Assembly: GCA_021464415.1 (NCBI GenBank)
Contig: CM038465.1
Span: 81,378,919 to 81,442,918 of the forward strand
Length of the DNA stretch: 64,000 nt
Reading direction: 5' to 3'
Source of the DNA: Lonicera japonica
Taxonomy: Eukaryota > Streptophyta > Magnoliopsida > Dipsacales > Caprifoliaceae
Below are positions 21,701 to 31,679 of this stretch, piece by piece. A program made the translations under genes and the position numbers. The notes under the pieces were generated by a model. That model did not search any database. It had not been told where the DNA came from and saw nothing but the letters and a program-made list of their open reading frames with translations. The stretch's first letter is position 1; each line of letters starts with the position of its first letter.

Positions 21701-24700
21701 CGAACAATTCCCTCATCTTGGCAATACTGCTTAAACGGATCACTAGTGTACTCTCCGCCGTTATCGGATCTAAGCACCTTGATCTTCCTGCCAAGCTGAT
21801 TTTCGACCATTTTCTTCCACCTTAGAAACACCCCAAAGACCTCGTATTTGTGCTTCATGAGATATACCCAAATCCTCCTAGAGAAATCATCTACAAATGT
21901 AACAAAGTAATGATTTCCTCCTAAGGATTTCGTCTTGGAAGGCCCCCAGACGTCCGTGTGTATGTAGTCAAGCAACCCCTTCGTGCAATGAATAGCCGTC
22001 CCAAACTTTACCCGTGTTTGCTTCCCGAGCACACAATGCTCGCAAAACTCTAGCTTGCAGCTCTTCGCACCCTTGAGCAAACCTTGTTTACATAACACCG
22101 TCATCGCCTTCTCCCTGGCATGTCCCAATCTCATGTGCCATAATTTCGTCGAATCCGAACTTGTACTTGCTCCACCAGCTTCAGTAGAAACTGAAACGCT
22201 GCCCGTCACCGTACTACCTTGAAGGAAATAGAGATTACCCTCTTTCTTTCCTTTCATCAACACTAAGGCACCGGAAGTAACCTTTAGCATTCCATTCTCG
22301 AGCACAATCTTGCACCCGTTGGAATCTAAAGAACCCAAAGAAATCAAATTCTTCTTCAGATCCGGGATGTACCTGACTTCATTCAAAGTTCTGACTGCTC
22401 CGTCATGTAGCTTCAACTTGACCGTTCCAATACCCTCCGTCCTACAAACGTGATCATTGCCCATCAAAACCGTTCCTCCATTCACCTTCGTCAAGGTATG
22501 GAAAAGGTCCTTGTTTGGACACATGTGGTACGAACAACCCGAGTCTAGAATCCACTCGTCCGTTGAGCTTTCCCTAGGAGTAACCACTAAGATACTCTCG
22601 AAATTATCATCCCCTGAAGTAACAGAATTCGCGGTATCGTCCGCATTCTTCTTCTTCACTTTGTCTACCCAAGCGTTAGGACAATTCTTTTTCATATGCC
22701 CTTTCCTTTTGCACTTGTAACATTCCATGTTATCCAAGTACTTAGTACGTGACTTGGACCGAGAGTTATTGTGCTTTGCTTGTTTCCGATCATCTGTCCT
22801 TCCCCGCGTCACCAACGCATCGGACGATGTACTACATTTCTCCCTCTGTCTCTGCTCATTACCAAGCAGTGCCGAAGAAACGTCCTCATATTTCACTGAA
22901 TCCTTACCATATAACAAAGTGGTGCTTAAATGGTCGTAGGATTCCGGAAGTGAATTGAGCAACAAGATAGCCTTATCCTCATCTTTCATGTCCTCACTCA
23001 AGTTTAACAAATCAGAAATCATCTTGTTAAACTCATCGACATGCTCACTCATTGATGTACCTCTAGCATATTCAAACCGGAATAGCTTCTTCTTGAGATA
23101 GAGACGATTCTCTATACTCTTCATCATGTACTTCTCTTCCAGTATCCTCCATATGCTAGCCGCGGATTTCTCACGCATAACGTAATATATCACATTTTGA
23201 GCTAGATGCAACCGGATAGTGCTACAAGCCTTCAAATCATACTCTTCCCATTCAACATCTGTCATCGTCGTGGGCTTAGCTGCCACACCCAACAATGCCT
23301 TATGCAACTCCTGTTGGATCAAGACATCGCGCATTTGGCATTGCCACATGCCGAAATTGACCAACTTTCCGTCGAATTTCTCTACGTCAAACTTTATCGC
23401 TGACACCTTTGAGGTCTTAGAAGTAGTCATCTTCAATCACCAAAGAACTTGACAAACCAACAACGAGACAAAGATTGAAAAAACTCACTTAGAAATTTTA
23501 TCAAACACTTGGCGTGCGACACAAATCCCACCTTTCTCGTTTTAGGCTCTGATACCAATTTGTTGCGCCAAACCGCTCACGACCGAGCACGACGCAACGT
23601 CGAGGGATCTCACAAGCTCACTTGGTATACCGAAAGAAGAACCGACACAAAAAAGCACACCCAATATAGAGAAATAGGAAATAAAGAAGAAATAGCGCAA
23701 GACAAGGTTTTACCGTGGTGTCGGCGTAAAAGCCACTAATCCACACAGACGATAGCTTCTATTGATAATTGGAACAAAGAGATGATTACAAGCACACAAG
23801 AAAAAATTTCTCACAAAATTTAGCTCTCAACTAAATTCTAGGCAAAAAACAAGTTGTGCACAAAATGAGCCCAAAGCAACACTTAAAGGAAATATGCCTG
23901 GGACCATGATCGATCATGGGCAACCCATGATCGATCATGGGGTCCTCTGCCAGAAACTTCACTTTAACAAAATGTGAGCCAAAAACTCACAACTTCAGGG
24001 GTCCAAGAAAAATAACCAAGGCTGCCTCCATGTGCAAACCTATATATATGGAGATTATTCAATTCATGGGATGTATGAGCACATTATTAATTAAAAGTAC
24101 CTTATAGGCGAACAGGGAGATAAATGGGAAGTGGGAACTATGTTTGAAGATGGAAGTGTGGACTTAATCGTTAGTTTGCAAAAAAAATTTAAACAGTTGT
24201 AAGAGGTTTATTTACTTTAGAATTGAGTCATTCTTTACTTATTCTAGGTTAATATCAGATCTTGATCTTTCACAGGTTATTAGATAGTTGATGTTGGATT
24301 GTATGCTTAAAATAGTTTTCAATTAGTCCTCTCATGGAAGCATCTACTTGTTTCTAGATTTTATATAGTATGTGACTATATCATGATATACTGTCAATAA
24401 GATTGTTGTTAGAACCTAAAATACATTTCTCCCCTAAGACTAGTGCCTGAATCATAATAAATATTTTTCTAACATTAATTCATGATTTACTCAACGCCTT
24501 GGTTTCTACAACATGTTTTATTTTTTGTAGGACGGGAGTAGCGTTAGCGAGAAGAGTGGTAGCATTGACTGGAATACTGAAGATGAGCTTGAGGTAGCTA
24601 GTATGCTTCCCTCTACCTCGAGAATGATTGTTCCTGGTCGAGATGTTAATGTATGCTCCGCGGAGGTAAAACTAAAGCTGTTAATCACCATCTTAACTAG

Positions 24701-27700
24701 CTTAAGCCCTTAAGTAGTGGGTCAACAATGTATATAAAGCTATGCCTTAGTTTATGGATATCTCTCTCCAGTTATTTTTTTAGCTATATTGTAGGACTTT
24801 TTCTCTGTATGTATATATATTTGTCCATTTGAGCATAAATGTATGCTTGATCAAGTTTGAGTAGGTTCAACTTTTATATTGGATTGTTCAACAGAATACT
24901 ATATCGTCTCATCCTATTTACATTTGTTTGTGTTACATGTTTTAAAAGAGGAAAAAGATGAGGCTAAGGGATATGATGCTGTAAAAGATATACTCAAACA
25001 ACTACGTGAAATTATTTTATTTTATGATATTAATTTCCTGTATTTTTTATTGCTTGCAGGACAAAGTTAATGAAAATTGTGCTGCGAGTTAGTGCCCATA
25101 TCTTCATTCTTCTCTAGACTAATTTTATCTTTCATTTTTATTCTTCTTCTTCAGTCAAGTTCTAGTTCTTCTCCTACCTCCAAAGTGATTTCCCATTTTC
25201 TGGGAATGGGTTTTTTTGAAGATTTGGTGATTAAAGCAATAAAAGAAAATGGTAAACTTGCCTTTATTATCATCTCATCGTATACTTTTTGTTTCGGACT
25301 TGCACATGAAGTTAATAATTTTGTTTTGATCATTGATAGGAGATAATAATGCAGACGCATTACTGGAAGCTCTTCTCACATACGCTGTGAGTAATCCTTT
25401 GCTTCTTATCAGTTACCGTGTTACTGTTATGTTTTTCTTATGGTTAAAAATAGCAATCCTTTGCTTCTTATCACCATGTAGCCTGTAGATGGACCCAAAT
25501 TTTCATTCTGTGATACTTTTCTGTTATTGCTTCTGCTACCTAAAATTCACATTCTCAAACTTAAATCCCAAAAGCGTTGTAACTGGAGGATAAGATGCAT
25601 ATAAATGCAAATGGTTTATGGGAAAGAATGTTATTCCTTCCAATTTATATATGTTAAGTGCTGCAGGCCCTTGAGAATGTTTCCCAAGGACAACAACAAG
25701 CATTTATTGATCCATGCTCTTCCGAGTCAGAAAACACTTTTCTGGAGAACTTTTGGGATTTTGATAGCGGCCCTGAAAGTGAGGTATTTTATGTACTAGT
25801 CTTCATTTACTAGCTAGGTTGTTTTTGTAGTTTACAAGTTCATTCATACTATATCTCACTTTTTAATTTTTCAAAATGTTAATAAGGAGGAGGGCTGTGT
25901 AGAGGTAAGGTATATACACAAAGTTACGTATAAATGAAATGGTTAATATTAGTTCGAATGGAATACTTTGTGAAAAGGATGAATAACTTTTCATAGAGAC
26001 ATAAAATAAAAGCAAACTGATGTGCTAAGCTGAATAATGACATCAAAAGCAAGGTTAATGTTGAAAAACTCCCAAGAGTCTGAAGGAGAAAAGCTGAATA
26101 AAGACAACCCTTCTCCATATTTACTCGTTTTCAATGATTTTGGTTATCCTTTATGAAGAATGTGTCTTTACTTTTGTCATTCCCTTTCCAGGAGAACGCA
26201 GATGAATCACTGGCAACAGATACGATGTTGTCACTTCTAGTGGAAATGGGTTACCTTCCTGAGGAGGCTGTGGTTGCTATTGACAGATGTGGTGCGTATC
26301 TAGTACTAAAAAGTGCTTGAATTTGTTTGGTACATTTATATGCTAACCACGAGTAATATTTATGAATTTTTTTGATCCATGCATGTACATACTTGGATGT
26401 ATGACTCTTCTTGGTCCAACCTCAAATGATTGTAGGTCCAGAAACACCAATAGCAGAGCTAGTAGAGTTCATTTGTGCTGCTCAAATGGCTAAGGAAGCT
26501 GACTGCAATTCTGAAGAATTGTCTCTTTATTCCCATAAAAAGGTCCCATAGTCATAATGAATAACAAAAGGCTGAGCATAGTTGATTAATTTCTTATTCA
26601 TTTCGCAGTAGCAATATCAAGTGATGCGTGTTTTTCTGTTATATTTGGACAGCTTGTGAAAGAAAACCTTCCAAAGGATAAGAAGAGGAAACTTCATGGA
26701 GATGAGAAATGGAAAATCAACGGACAACACAAGCGACCCTTGAGGAATCAGATGGATGATGACGACGACTATGGGATCCTTCATATTCTGAGGCCAATGA
26801 TAGGATTTGGGGTACCTGATGGACCAATGAAAATCACTCAGAGAACTCTTCCAGATGAAGCTGTGGGCCCACCTTTTTTCTACTATGAGAACGTGGCGCT
26901 TGCACCCAAAGGTGTTTGGACAACAATAACAAGGTTCTTGTATGAGATTGAGCCAGAGTTTGTGGACTCGAAGTTCTTTGGTGCAGCTTCTCGCAAAAGA
27001 GGCTATATTCATAACCTCCCAATCCAAAATAGGTTCCCTCTTCTGCCAACCCCTCCTCGTAGTATACACGAGGCTTTGCCTCGAACAAGGAAATGGTGGC
27101 CGTCTTGGGATACAAGAACCCAATTTAATTGCATCCTTTCGTGTGTTGGGAGTGCCAAACTAACTGAGAGGATAAAGAAAGAACTTGAAAATTGGGATGA
27201 AGAGCCTCCCGAAGATGCAAAGAAATTTGTGCTTTACCATTGCAGAAAATGGAATCTGATTTGGCTTGGCATGAATAAAGTTGCTCCCCTTGAACCTGAT
27301 GAAATAGAGGTGCTGATGGGATTCCCAAGGGACCACACCAGGGGTGGTGGGATAAGTAGAACTGAGAGATTCAAAGTCCTCGCTAATGCTTTTCAGGTTT
27401 TGCATTCCATAACTTGCTCCTTGTAATCTTTCTTCTTTCTTTAACACTGTTTTGGAGTTTAAAAATGGAGAGAAAACGAAGAAAAAGTGAAAAAGAAAGA
27501 ACTTTATCTCTAGACCTTTCTCCAAATAAAAGGAGAGTAGAGAAGCTTGAGTTTAATGAATATATCACATATTTCCTTTTAGCCACAAATTATATATGTA
27601 GTAAAATTTAAAAATTCTACTGTTCTTTTCTTTTCAACGTGCAGACGAGGGTGAAGGTAATTTTCTCTTCTTTCCTAAACATGCAAACAAAAGAAAGAAA

Positions 27701-28167
27701 ATCATTATATCTTCTCTTCTTTTCTTGTGTAGGTTGACACAGTGGGCTACCATCTCTCGGTTTTGAAGGACATGTTCCCCAATGGCATGAATGTACTTTC
27801 CCTTTTCTCAGGTATCGGTGGAGCTGAGGTGGCGCTACATCGGCTTGGAATTCGTTTGAACAACGTTGTTTCGGTTGAGATATCTGAGACTTGCCATAGC
27901 ATTTTCCGGAGTTGGTGGGAGCAAACGAAGCAGACAGGGAAACTAATTCAGGTTTCAGACGTGCAAGAGGTATATGCTGATCAGTTGGAGCTTTGGATTG
28001 CTTTGTTTGGGGGTTTTGATCTTGTGATTGGTGGGAGCCCTTGCAATAACCTTTCGGGGGCTAACCGTGTGAGCAGAGATGGGATTGGGGGTAAACACTC
28101 TTCTTTGTTTTATGAGTACTTTCGAATCCTAGACCTGGTCAAATCCATCATGAAGAATCGGCAGTGA
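18717..28167 (+). CDS. DRM-type de novo DNA (cytosine-5) methyltransferase
   Basis: Nuclear enzyme of the DRM2 family, which methylates cytosines at sites guided by small RNAs (RNA-directed DNA methylation). Coding exons: 18759-18761 (ATG only), 24531-24665, 25155-25251, 25340-25386, 25667-25783, 26192-26291, 26436-26542, 26653-27396 and 27733-28167. All junctions keep phase, giving about 594 aa. There are two UBA domains ('HFLGMGFFEDLVIKAI', 'LVEMGYLPEEAVVAI'). The catalytic motifs stand in the rearranged DRM order: ENV (residues 281-283), 'WWPSWDTR', then motif I 'FSGIGG' (about 475-480) and motif IV 'GGSPCNN' with catalytic Cys about 554. The Cys is present, so this is DRM1/2-like rather than the inactive DRM3 type. 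Two doubtful extras exist: a stretch at 25060-25087 and a 12-nt micro-exon at 27645-27656. Intron 1 carries a complete copia element in the opposite orientation. No coding lesion was seen. Confidence 0.9.
18874..19304 (-). repeat. 3' LTR of copia element
   Basis: 431 bp, identical to the 5' LTR. It contains a compound palindrome at 19213-19257 made of two copies of ATGATCGATCAT, each itself a perfect palindrome, separated by GGGCAACCC. Confidence 0.95.
19305..19321 (-). other. Polypurine tract of copia element
   Basis: On the minus strand the sequence AAGGTGGAGATT directly abuts the 3' LTR, as expected for the plus-strand primer of reverse transcription. Confidence 0.75.
19435..23436 (-). 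CDS. Copia gag-pol polyprotein
   Basis: 1333-aa uninterrupted polyprotein. In order: gag region (about 1-230); CCHC zinc knuckle 'CYKCKRKGHMKKNC' (about 239-252); aspartic protease motif 'LDSG' (about 297-300); GAG-pre-integrase with H..H and 'CEHC' (about 434-468); integrase catalytic core with D in 'HTDVWG', D in 'RSDNGGEY', and E in 'PQQNGVAE'; reverse transcriptase with 'YVDDM' (about 1012-1016); RNase H with 'YVDSDYAG', 'TEAEYIA' and 'CDSQSAI' (about 1183-1267). All catalytic residues looked for are present. Met1 and Met3 are both possible starts. It is the element's only gene and probably relies on the LTR promoter. Its base composition is clearly richer in GC than the surrounding intron, as expected for a recent insertion. 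Confidence 0.97.
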   Translation of the reverse strand: MKMTTSKTSKVSAIKFDVEKFDGKLVNFGMWQCQMRDVLIQQELHKALLGVAAKPTTMTDVEWEEYDLKACSTIRLHLAQNVIYYVMREKSAASIWRILEEKYMMKSIENRLYLKKKLFRFEYARGTSMSEHVDEFNKMISDLLNLSEDMKDEDKAILLLNSLPESYDHLSTTLLYGKDSVKYEDVSSALLGNEQRQREKCSTSSDALVTRGRTDDRKQAKHNNSRSKSRTKYLDNMECYKCKRKGHMKKNCPNAWVDKVKKKNADDTANSVTSGDDNFESILVVTPRESSTDEWILDSGCSYHMCPNKDLFHTLTKVNGGTVLMGNDHVCRTEGIGTVKLKLHDGAVRTLNEVRYIPDLKKNLISLGSLDSNGCKIVLENGMLKVTSGALVLMKGKKEGNLYFLQGSTVTGSVSVSTEAGGASTSSDSTKLWHMRLGHAREKAMTVLCKQGLLKGAKSCKLEFCEHCVLGKQTRVKFGTAIHCTKGLLDYIHTDVWGPSKTKSLGGNHYFVTFVDDFSRRIWVYLMKHKYEVFGVFLRWKKMVENQLGRKIKVLRSDNGGEYTSDPFKQYCQDEGIVRHFTVRGTPQQNGVAERMNRTLLEKVRCMLSNANLGKQYWAEALSYASYIVNVLPSSGVDYKTPMEVWTGSHASYDSLHIFGCPAYYHVREDKIDPRARKAIFMGSRIGVKGYKLWCLQDKKMIVSRDVTFDEASLLKMPTGENVKTLDESEKSGVVQTEVTTPVVTIPVQSEVTNPVDSSDSDSENGEIPIEGSSQQQREVPSLARGREPRARRAPQRFGYEDSVAYALVVYGDEPTSYREAVADSHCDEWKAAMGEEMDSLHKNETWDLCKLPKGKKSIGCKWVFAKKDGVLDSDVRYKARLVAKGFAQREGVDYNEVFSPVVKHTSIRVLLAMVSQFDLELEQLDVKTAFLHGDLEEEIYISQPEGFKVVGKEDCVCKLKKSLYGLKQSPRQWYKKFDTFMMAQKFKRSDFDHCVYFKKLKGDSFIYLLLYVDDMLICSSSMFDINTVKAQLSLEFEMKDLGGAKKILGMEIVRERKKGRLCLTQRQYLEKVVVRFGMQDSKPVSVPLAPHFKLSATMAPETDEEVEYMAQVPYASAVGSLMYAMVCTRPDIAQAVSIVSRFMANPGKQHWNAVKWILRYLQGTKNKGLVYQRTEGSIICGYVDSDYAGDLDKRRSTTGYVFTFSGGPISWRSMLQGVVALSTTEAEYIAATEAVKEALWLRGLIGDLGMVQENVDVHCDSQSAIHLAKNQVHHGRTKHIDVRFHFIREIIESGEVILKKIGTKDNPADMMTKVVPTTKFEHCSTLVNILRC
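23546..23557 (-). other. Primer binding site of copia element
   Basis: TGGTATCAGAGC on the minus strand, three bases inside the 5' LTR. It is complementary to the 3' end of plant initiator methionine tRNA, the usual primer of plant copia elements. Confidence 0.9.
23561..23991 (-). repeat. 5' LTR of copia element
   Basis: 431 bp, identical to the 3' LTR, with the same palindrome at 23900-23944. It carries the promoter for the element, which reads toward lower coordinates. Confidence 0.95.
27645..27656 (+). other. Possible 12-nt micro-exon in DRM gene
   Basis: ACGAGGGTGAAG is preceded by GTGCAG and followed by GTAATT, both good splice borders. It would add Thr-Arg-Val-Lys between 'NAFQ' and 'VDTVGYH' without changing the frame. 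DRM proteins I know join these two motifs directly, so it may be skipped or be a chance match. Confidence 0.35.
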
Positions 28168-29184
28168 TTTTGCAATTGGCCTATATAGGAATTTCAGGAA
28201 ATAGGAGACTGGTTCATTTTTACACATAAAAGAGAGACTAGCCCAAGTCTTGAAAGGTTCTGTTGTTCATAGATAGCATAGAACAGGTTTTGTGCTGATT
28301 TGCTTAGGATCTTTGTAATGATTTGTGGTAGACTCCTTTCTTTTTCGATGAGCCCGACTCATACAGAAATAAGCTGCAATGAACAAAGTTAATGTCAAAC
28401 CGATGGTATCAGAATTGTCTGTGAGGCAATTTCATTTGGACAAATGACAAGATGTTGCTGAATTTGAATTTCTGACATAAGAGGCCATTATCATTTATCA
28501 AATTAGCTGCTGCCTACTTATTCTTTCTCATGAGTCATGGCTGATCAGAAGATAAAAGATTGGACTAATGCATCAAAAATTAAGCTACTGCTAGTCTATT
28601 AGATTTGTTCATTACCAAGTTAGCAAGGACTTTACAACCATCTTCGGTAATCACCTATAATCTCATTGAGTAATTTGGAGCCTTTTCACTGAATATTTTA
28701 GGGTATCGTGTTTTTAAAAGTTATTAACAAAAACATCATTCACAATGGTTGAATCTTCAATCCTTTGTGTCACCACTGTCACGTATTGAGAAACGTCTGA
28801 AAACTGAAATTCAATACCCATCGGATTCAAGACTTTTTTTTTTTTTTCAATTTCCAAATGTTCAAAATTGTAAAATAGTACATAATTAACTTTTGGCTTT
28901 TCACCGCATTTAACTTGAAAAACAGAACTCATTTGTTTTCAAAGGAATTGCTATTTTTAGTTTCTGTTATTTCCACACCAAATGGAAGGGGGAAGTCGAG
29001 AGCTTAACTTGGAAAATATAAATCCTCTGGTTGTTTCCTTGAAGTACAAAGAAAACCAGTTACATGGTCTGGATCCTTGATTTTGCATCTCCACGTTATC
29101 ACTTCATCCGCTCTACACATGCAGTGAGCGTGGCAAATGGTAGCGCGAACAAAGTCCATCACTGAAGCTCCATTTTTAATTTTC
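28168..29184. other. DRM 3' region and intergenic DNA
   Basis: The DRM 3' UTR probably covers the first few hundred bases. A minus-strand frame at 29004-29186 encodes 60 residues of protein-like composition ('CHAHCMCRADEVITWRCK'), but no family was recognised. Nothing else was seen. Confidence 0.4.
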
Positions 29185-29254
29185 AAGGCCCGGGAACAAA
29201 TTCACCGCCATATGGCTGACCGGCGATTACTAGCGATCCTGGCTTCATGCAGGC
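29185..29254 (-). pseudogene. Fragment of organelle (plastid-type) 16S rRNA gene
   Basis: Read on the minus strand, this is the strongly conserved 3' part of bacterial-type 16S rRNA: 'GCCTGCATGAAGCC', then 'CGCTAGTAATCGCCGGTCAG', 'CCATATGGCGGTGAAT' and 'TTCCCGGGCC'. A few differences from the consensus are visible (for example one base lost before CGCTAG). About 70 bases are present, with no neighbouring rRNA sequence. It is a small organelle-to-nucleus transfer, not a working rRNA gene. Plastid and mitochondrial origin cannot be told apart with certainty. Confidence 0.85.
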
Positions 29255-29337
29255 TCAAAAATAAATTAAAAAATTAAATACAAAAGAAAAGGAGGGGCTT
29301 GCGTAATTTCTCACTTTCAAGTTGGCTGGTCGATAAT

Positions 29338-31040
29338 TTAAGACAGGTATACCTGAACACTAGCAGTTTTCATCAATTGACATACAGGATTAACCGCAAC
29401 TAATAACCTTTCACAGTCTGTACACAAACACAAATGTCTACAAGGCATCAACAGCACTCTTACCTCCTTCACCTTGTATACTCTGCAAACCATACTACTA
29501 TTATGATCCTTCCGGGCCCCACTCATAACGCCCAGGTAGTTATTAGGGTCGATGCAAGAGGCAGTATCATCCATCTGACTATCTCCAAATCCTTCCTTTG
29601 TTTGGTCAGTGCCCAGCACGAGTGCCTGCTGTAGATAGGTTTTCAAGAAGTTAACAACAAACTCATTGTACTTTGACCAGTAGTGCCAATGCTGAGCTTC
29701 GGTCACTACCTGTTTTATTCTCTCTACAAGTTCTTTGTTCTTGCTGTTTTTGTTCTCTATCTCAATATCTTTCTCGCTGATATTTTTGTTGACTCCTTTC
29801 TCGATAGCAGTCAAAACTGAAGTAATGTGTCTCCGCTCTCCGCTCTATTTCCCTCACTCCTTTAACCAGATTTTCTTCCTTTTTAAAGAGGAAAACAGGT
29901 TAAACTAGGGATGTGTTTAGTTAATGGAAAATGGTGCTCAAGGGGAATTAGTTTCTGTGGAAAATTGGAAACAGTCATGATGCATTTAGTGCATCAAGAA
30001 CATGCACTAAACTCAATAATTAGTAAAATCTACCGCATCTCTCTAACAAATGCAATTACTTTTTTCTATGGTACGGTTTATCTCGATCAACTGGCCTACT
30101 GTTTTTGTCTTTCACTCTCTGCATTACAAGAAACCAAACAAAGCCTCGGTGCAAATAGCAGCAGAAGCAAACATATTAAATGCTGGAACATAAGCATATT
30201 TTGACTTCTGAGAGAACCTTTCTGTTGTCAAAACAAATGCAAGTCAAAAAATTGAAGATACCCTTCAAGAATAATCCTACACAATTATGTTGACTGATAT
30301 GGTATATCGTAAATCCTTATTAAATTCTTTAATATGAATACTTTTCGAATGCAGTCATATTTACCTAATTACTCACTTGGGCTCTGTTTGGTAGATAGGA
30401 TGAGAGAATTGAAAAGGATAAAGATCATCTTTCTTCCTAAGGGAAATAATCCTTCTTTTTCCCATTTGTTTTGTAGGAAGGACAAAAAATTAGAGGGATA
30501 CATATCTCATATTTGGTATGCAAGGAGGAAGGAAAAGTAAAAAAGACATAATTTATCAAATATACCCTTTAACAAAATATTTTATTTAACTATCATTTTT
30601 ACTGGAGGGCTAAAAAAGCATTTTTCCTCCCACTTTTGGGAGGATTAGATTTGGTAGCTAGGAATGAAAGCTGATCCTTTGCATTTTCCTTCCCTCCACT
30701 TTCCCTTCTTACACCAAAGTAAAGTGGGTGTTCCTTTCATTTTTCCTTCCTTCCCTTTCCGTCCATCCCTCCAGTTATCCTTCCTACCAAACAAAGACTT
30801 GGAGGGCTGTAGACAAAATAGTACCTGAGTCATGATATACTGATCAAAATCTTCTTTCTGCCGATCAAGTTCTGTCCTAAAGTTGTCGCCAAAAGACAAG
30901 AAGACTGATGATGCCGCCTTCATACTTCCAGTTGCGGAAGTAATGGAGTCGCATTCATCATCCTCGTATGACAATTTTAAACCATGCAGTTGACACAGGA
31001 TTCTGAATTGGAGTGCTTGCCGTTTGATCAGCTTCATCAT
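29338..31040 (-). pseudogene. BOI-like RING E3 ubiquitin ligase pseudogene
   Basis: Relic of a BOI/SBP1-type ubiquitin ligase with a C-terminal RING. Two exons remain: 30825-31040 ('KLSYEDDECDSITSATGSMK', then 'DRQKEDFDQYI') and 29338-29878 (coiled-coil region 'EIENKNSKNKELVERIKQV', then RING). Within exon 2 the frame shifts by one base near 29830, between 'KGVREIE' and 'SVLTAIEKGV'. In the RING, the second zinc ligand is Tyr (C-R-V-Y) and the seventh is Asn (N-P-V-C), although 'PCRHLCLCTDC' is kept. The N-terminal part normal for the family is missing upstream. The intron contains a MITE. A functional ligase is very unlikely. Confidence 0.8.
30380..30798. mobile_element. PIF/Harbinger-like MITE in BOI-like intron
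   Basis: The left end GGCTCTGTTTGGTAG and the inverted right end GTCTTTGTTTGGTAG match at 12 of 15 positions. TTG flanks both sides (30377-30379 and 30799-30801). It is 419 bp and non-coding. Confidence 0.6.
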
Positions 31041-31298
31041 GACAGATGTTATGATTTAAGGAAATCTGAACCGTTTGCTGCTTTGTAATAGCTGCTGCAT
31101 CGCATCCTTGTTTATGAGGCCAAAATATGGGGCTATTATGCTCCCCTCCAATATATTTTTACTCCGTTCGTCCTAAAATGGCATACAAACAAGTTTGATT
31201 TTTGTTCTTGAAATCTCTTGATTCTCCCTACAATGTAAATAAATTCACAAGTAAAAATGAGGGAGAATGCAGAATTTCCATAAAGCAGATGCCTGGAC

Positions 31299-31674
31299 TG
31301 TTGCGTCAAAGCACTCACAACCAAGCAAGACGCAACGCGGAGAGATCACACAAGCTCAAAGGATTACTGATCGAAGGAACCGCCACAAATAAGCACATTC
31401 ACAATAGAGAAATAAGAAATAAAGCAACAATCGCATAAAACAAGGGTTTACCGTGGTGTCGGTGTAAACGCCACTAATCCATAAAGATGATATCTTCTAT
31501 TGATTATAGAAATAAAGAGTACTTGATTACAAGCACACAAGAAAAATCTCTCAAATTTTAACTCTCAAGTCCTTACATAAGTCTCTAACAAAATGAGTCA
31601 AAAATACACTAAATAGACAATTTTGCTGGGACCATGATCGACCATGGTCACCACAAAGGAGAGCCAACTTCACA
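31299..31674 (-). mobile_element. Solo LTR related to the copia element
   Basis: 376 bp, starting TGTTGCG and ending TTCACA, flanked by TGGAC on both sides (31294-31298 and 31675-31679), a perfect 5-bp target duplication. Its sequence follows the LTR at 18874-19304 through most of its length ('TTTACCGTGGTGTCGG', 'GATTACAAGCACACAAGAAA', 'GGGACCATGATCGA') with many substitutions and gaps. It is therefore an older, diverged member of the same family, left after recombination between LTRs. It lies upstream of the broken BOI-like gene. Confidence 0.9.
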
Positions 31675-31679
31675 TGGAC

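Larger units (their letters stand above)
18874..23991 (-). mobile_element. Complete Ty1/copia LTR retrotransposon (Tork/Tnt1-like)
   Basis: 5118-bp element with 431-bp LTRs at 18874-19304 and 23561-23991, identical base for base by eye. The target duplication ACTTC lies at 18869-18873 and 23992-23996. The termini are TG..CA. It runs on the minus strand, so the right LTR is the 5' one. Its single gag-pol frame is intact. Domain order (protease, integrase, reverse transcriptase, RNase H) is that of Ty1/copia; lineage by resemblance is Tork/Tnt1. It sits wholly within intron 1 of the DRM gene, antisense to it. Confidence 0.97.

Noticed and set aside
19250..23452. Several plus-strand ORFs of 60-210 codons
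   Set aside because: They are antisense shadows of the copia gag-pol frame, with no family resemblance of their own.
25060..25087. Extra DRM exon (GACAAAGTTAATG...)
   Set aside because: It has an acceptor and a possible donor (GTTAGT), but its 28 bases would break the frame with the next exon; joining 24665 to 25155 is in phase.
26617..27586. Minus-strand ORFs opposite the DRM catalytic exon
   Set aside because: The sense frame holds conserved methyltransferase motifs; the opposite frames are shadows.
29185..29254. Functional 16S rRNA gene
   Set aside because: Only about 70 bases are present, with small changes and no adjoining rRNA sequence.
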